This document shows positions 5,620 to 6,280 of a stretch of DNA of 6,280 bases, in pieces. Source of the DNA: an uncultured Lachnospiraceae bacterium. Lineage in GTDB: Bacteria; Bacillota; Clostridia; Lachnospirales; Lachnospiraceae. How positions within the stretch are numbered: position 1 is the first letter of the stretch; every line of letters begins with the position of its first letter. The notes under the pieces were generated by a model. The model saw only the letters and a program-made list of their open reading frames with translations. It was not told where the DNA came from and ran no database searches. The stretch is taken from the NCBI GenBank assembly GCA_947653315.1, contig CANTGP010000191.1, forward strand, positions 1-6,280, given 5' to 3'. A program made the position numbers and the translations under genes.

Positions 5620-5648
5620 ATTATAGCATATATCCGCCGGGTTCACAA
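5620..5648 (-). promoter_or_regulatory. Sigma-70/SigA-type promoter of the five-gene operon
   Basis: On the minus strand TTGTGA (5648 to 5643) and a perfect TATAAT (5625 to 5620) are 17 nt apart, and TGC directly before the -10 adds an extended -10 element. Transcription would start near 5612-5614, giving a leader of about 43 nt before GTG 5569. No other promoter of this quality was seen between the operon genes, so it probably drives all five. Confidence 0.82.
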
Positions 5649-5661
5649 TGGCATTGTGAAC
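5641..5661. promoter_or_regulatory. 21-bp perfect palindrome overlapping the operon -35 box: candidate operator
   Basis: GTTCACAATG (5641-5650) and its exact complement CATTGTGAAC (5652-5661) flank a single G. The -35 hexamer (5643-5648) lies wholly in one arm. The palindrome is upstream of the predicted transcription start, so it would act as DNA, not as an RNA hairpin of this transcript. It has no T run and is not a terminator. Such a site suits a dimeric repressor. The half-sites TTCACAA/TTGTGAA recall those of Rex but are in the opposite order, so I do not name a regulator. Confidence 0.6.
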
Positions 5662-5678
5662 AATAACATATCCGCAGG

Positions 5679-5758
5679 TAACAGTTCGCCTGAATGTTGT
5701 ATTGGGGGAGCGGACGCCCGTGCGTCCGTCTCCCAAAACATTGCAGGCTGAACTGTTA
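5679..5758. repeat. 80-nt imperfect hairpin-forming inverted repeat
   Basis: About 32 base pairs can form around the loop CCGT (5718-5721). From the outside in: TAACAGTTC with GAACTGTTA (9 bp), GCCTG with CAGGC, AATGTT with AACATT, GGGAG with CTCCC, and CGGACGC with GCGTCCG. Single-base bulges occur at T5749, G5743 and T5729, and the bases at 5699-5705 form a small internal loop. No T run follows on either strand, so it is not a typical terminator. It could be a small non-autonomous repeat (MITE-like) or part of a structured RNA. Flanks CCGCAGGTAAC (5672) and CCGCTGGTTAC (5761) match at 9 of 11 positions, too weak to call a target duplication. Confidence 0.7.
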
Positions 5759-5974
5759 TGCCGCTGGTTACAACAAGGATTACCGCACAGTCTGAATACG
5801 GTCTGAAGGCAGACGATGATTAAACGGAATCAATACCCCCGCTGCAAGCAGCGTGTTATTAACCCTCGCGGGAATAAGGCAAAAAAAGTTTAGGCATAAT
5901 TCAATGGAATTGCATGTGAATTTATGGTAAGATGGTAACATTCAACAATTAGAGATTTTACGGAGGGAAATATT
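5759..5974. other. Intergenic stretch with small stem-loops ahead of the DUF2087 gene
   Basis: No gene is supported here. Three small stems follow one another: GTCTG/CAGAC around AAGG (5801-5814), CGCTG/CAGCG around CAAG (5840-5853), and TTATT..CCC/GGGAATAA around TCGC (about 5856-5877, with a two-base bulge). A seven-A run and an imperfect promoter region come next. None of the stems is followed by a T run on the plus strand. Together with the hairpin at 5679-5758 this gives roughly 200 nt of structured non-coding sequence of unknown role. Confidence 0.45.
5925..5933 (+). promoter_or_regulatory. Possible extended -10 element of the DUF2087 gene
   Basis: TGG followed by TAAGAT (5928-5933) resembles an extended -10. 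At 17-nt spacing the -35 position is TGGAAT, a poor match. A small inverted repeat AATTC/GAATT around AATG (5898-5911) overlaps that position. Transcription would start near 5940, about 35 nt before the ATG. This is a weak prediction. Confidence 0.3.
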
Positions 5975-6280
5975 ATGAAAAAATCGATTCAAATATATCA
6001 TAAAAAACTGGACAATTATTATGACTCTGATGGAAGGTTACTGCAATACCCTTCTAAAAGACCGATGAGGATAATTGCTCTTATAAAAATTACAGAACAA
6101 ATGGACGCAAATAGGAAATATACGGAAAAAGAGGTCAATGAAATTATTAGGTTGCATATTGCATTTAGCGATATAGAGTTAATTCGCAGGGAAATGTATC
6201 AATATCAATTGATCGGAAGACTTCGGGATGGTTCAGAATATTGGGTAGAAAATGATTGGAGAAATATTTATGCAGATTAT
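5975..6280 (+). CDS. DUF2087-domain protein, 3' end beyond the window
   Basis: An open frame of 102 codons with no stop before the window ends, so the gene is partial here. The start is ATG with GGAGG (5962-5966) eight nt upstream. The protein starts MKKSIQIYHKKLDNYYDSDG. The stretch from about residue 31 to 92 fits the DUF2087 pattern: a helical IALIKITEQM, then YTEKEVNEIIRLH, then DIELIRREMYQYQLIGRLRDGSEYW, which reads as a small winged-helix-like module. The family is found alone and attached to transcriptional regulators, and its function is not established. Residues 1-30 look like a short upstream extension. The gene is clearly more AT-rich than the minus-strand operon and is transcribed divergently from it. 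I see no membrane segment or signal peptide in the visible part. Confidence 0.8.
   Translation, partial: MKKSIQIYHKKLDNYYDSDGRLLQYPSKRPMRIIALIKITEQMDANRKYTEKEVNEIIRLHIAFSDIELIRREMYQYQLIGRLRDGSEYWVENDWRNIYADY

Noticed and set aside
5641..5661. Rex operator
   Set aside because: Rex sites read TTGTGAA, a short spacer, then TTCACAA. Here the halves are in the reverse order around a 5-nt centre.
5679..5758. Rho-independent terminator
   Set aside because: No T run follows the stem on either strand.
5855..5890. Terminator at the CCC/GGG stem next to seven A
   Set aside because: On the plus strand A, not T, follows; on the minus strand the T run comes before the stem instead of after it.
1..6280. 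CRISPR array, insertion sequence, tRNA, rRNA or T-box/known riboswitch
   Set aside because: No regularly spaced repeats of suitable length, no transposase frame, and no conserved RNA motifs were seen on either strand.

Overview
The window looks like a piece of a Clostridia chromosome, most likely Lachnospiraceae. That assignment rests on gene content: a short glutamate 5-kinase without a PUA domain, a COG2509 flavoprotein, a BaiN/HI0933-type flavoprotein and a YnzC-like DUF896 protein, together with strong AGGAGG-type ribosome binding sites. It is inference from family distribution, not a database match. Nothing here resembles an insertion sequence, phage, CRISPR array, tRNA or rRNA.

Layout. 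Bases 1-297 hold no convincing gene, but carry a near-consensus promoter firing left out of the window (8-36) and the promoter of a small rightward XRE-type regulator (298-666, TTG start). This gene ends inside a perfectly placed hairpin (656-691) that can terminate transcription from both sides. From 713 to 5569 five genes lie head to tail on the minus strand. In transcription order they are a BaiN/HI0933-family flavoprotein (4208-5569), a COG2509 FAD-dependent dehydrogenase (2507-4165), proB (1524-2402), a DUF896/UPF0291 protein (1281-1508) and 5-formyltetrahydrofolate cyclo-ligase (713-1303). Gaps are 41, 104 and 15 nt, and the last pair overlaps by 23 nt. One strong promoter (5620-5648) stands upstream and one terminator downstream, so a single operon is likely. 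Bases 5570-5974 hold that promoter, a 21-bp perfect palindrome over its -35 box, an 80-nt imperfect hairpin and several smaller stems. The window closes with the 5' part of a rightward DUF2087 gene (5975 to the edge).

How the genes fit together. ProB makes the first committed step of proline synthesis, but its usual partner proA is absent from the window; DUF896 sits directly after proB. 5-FCL rescues 5-formyl-THF into the one-carbon pool. The two flavoproteins are recognised families whose physiological substrates are poorly known. This is mainly a housekeeping metabolic cluster and I see no defence or mobile system. The most unusual signals are non-coding or repeat-based: the palindrome on the operon promoter, the long hairpin with a partly matching block at the left end, and three short tandem arrays (15, 13 and 9 bp periods) within the operon, all purine-rich on the coding strand.
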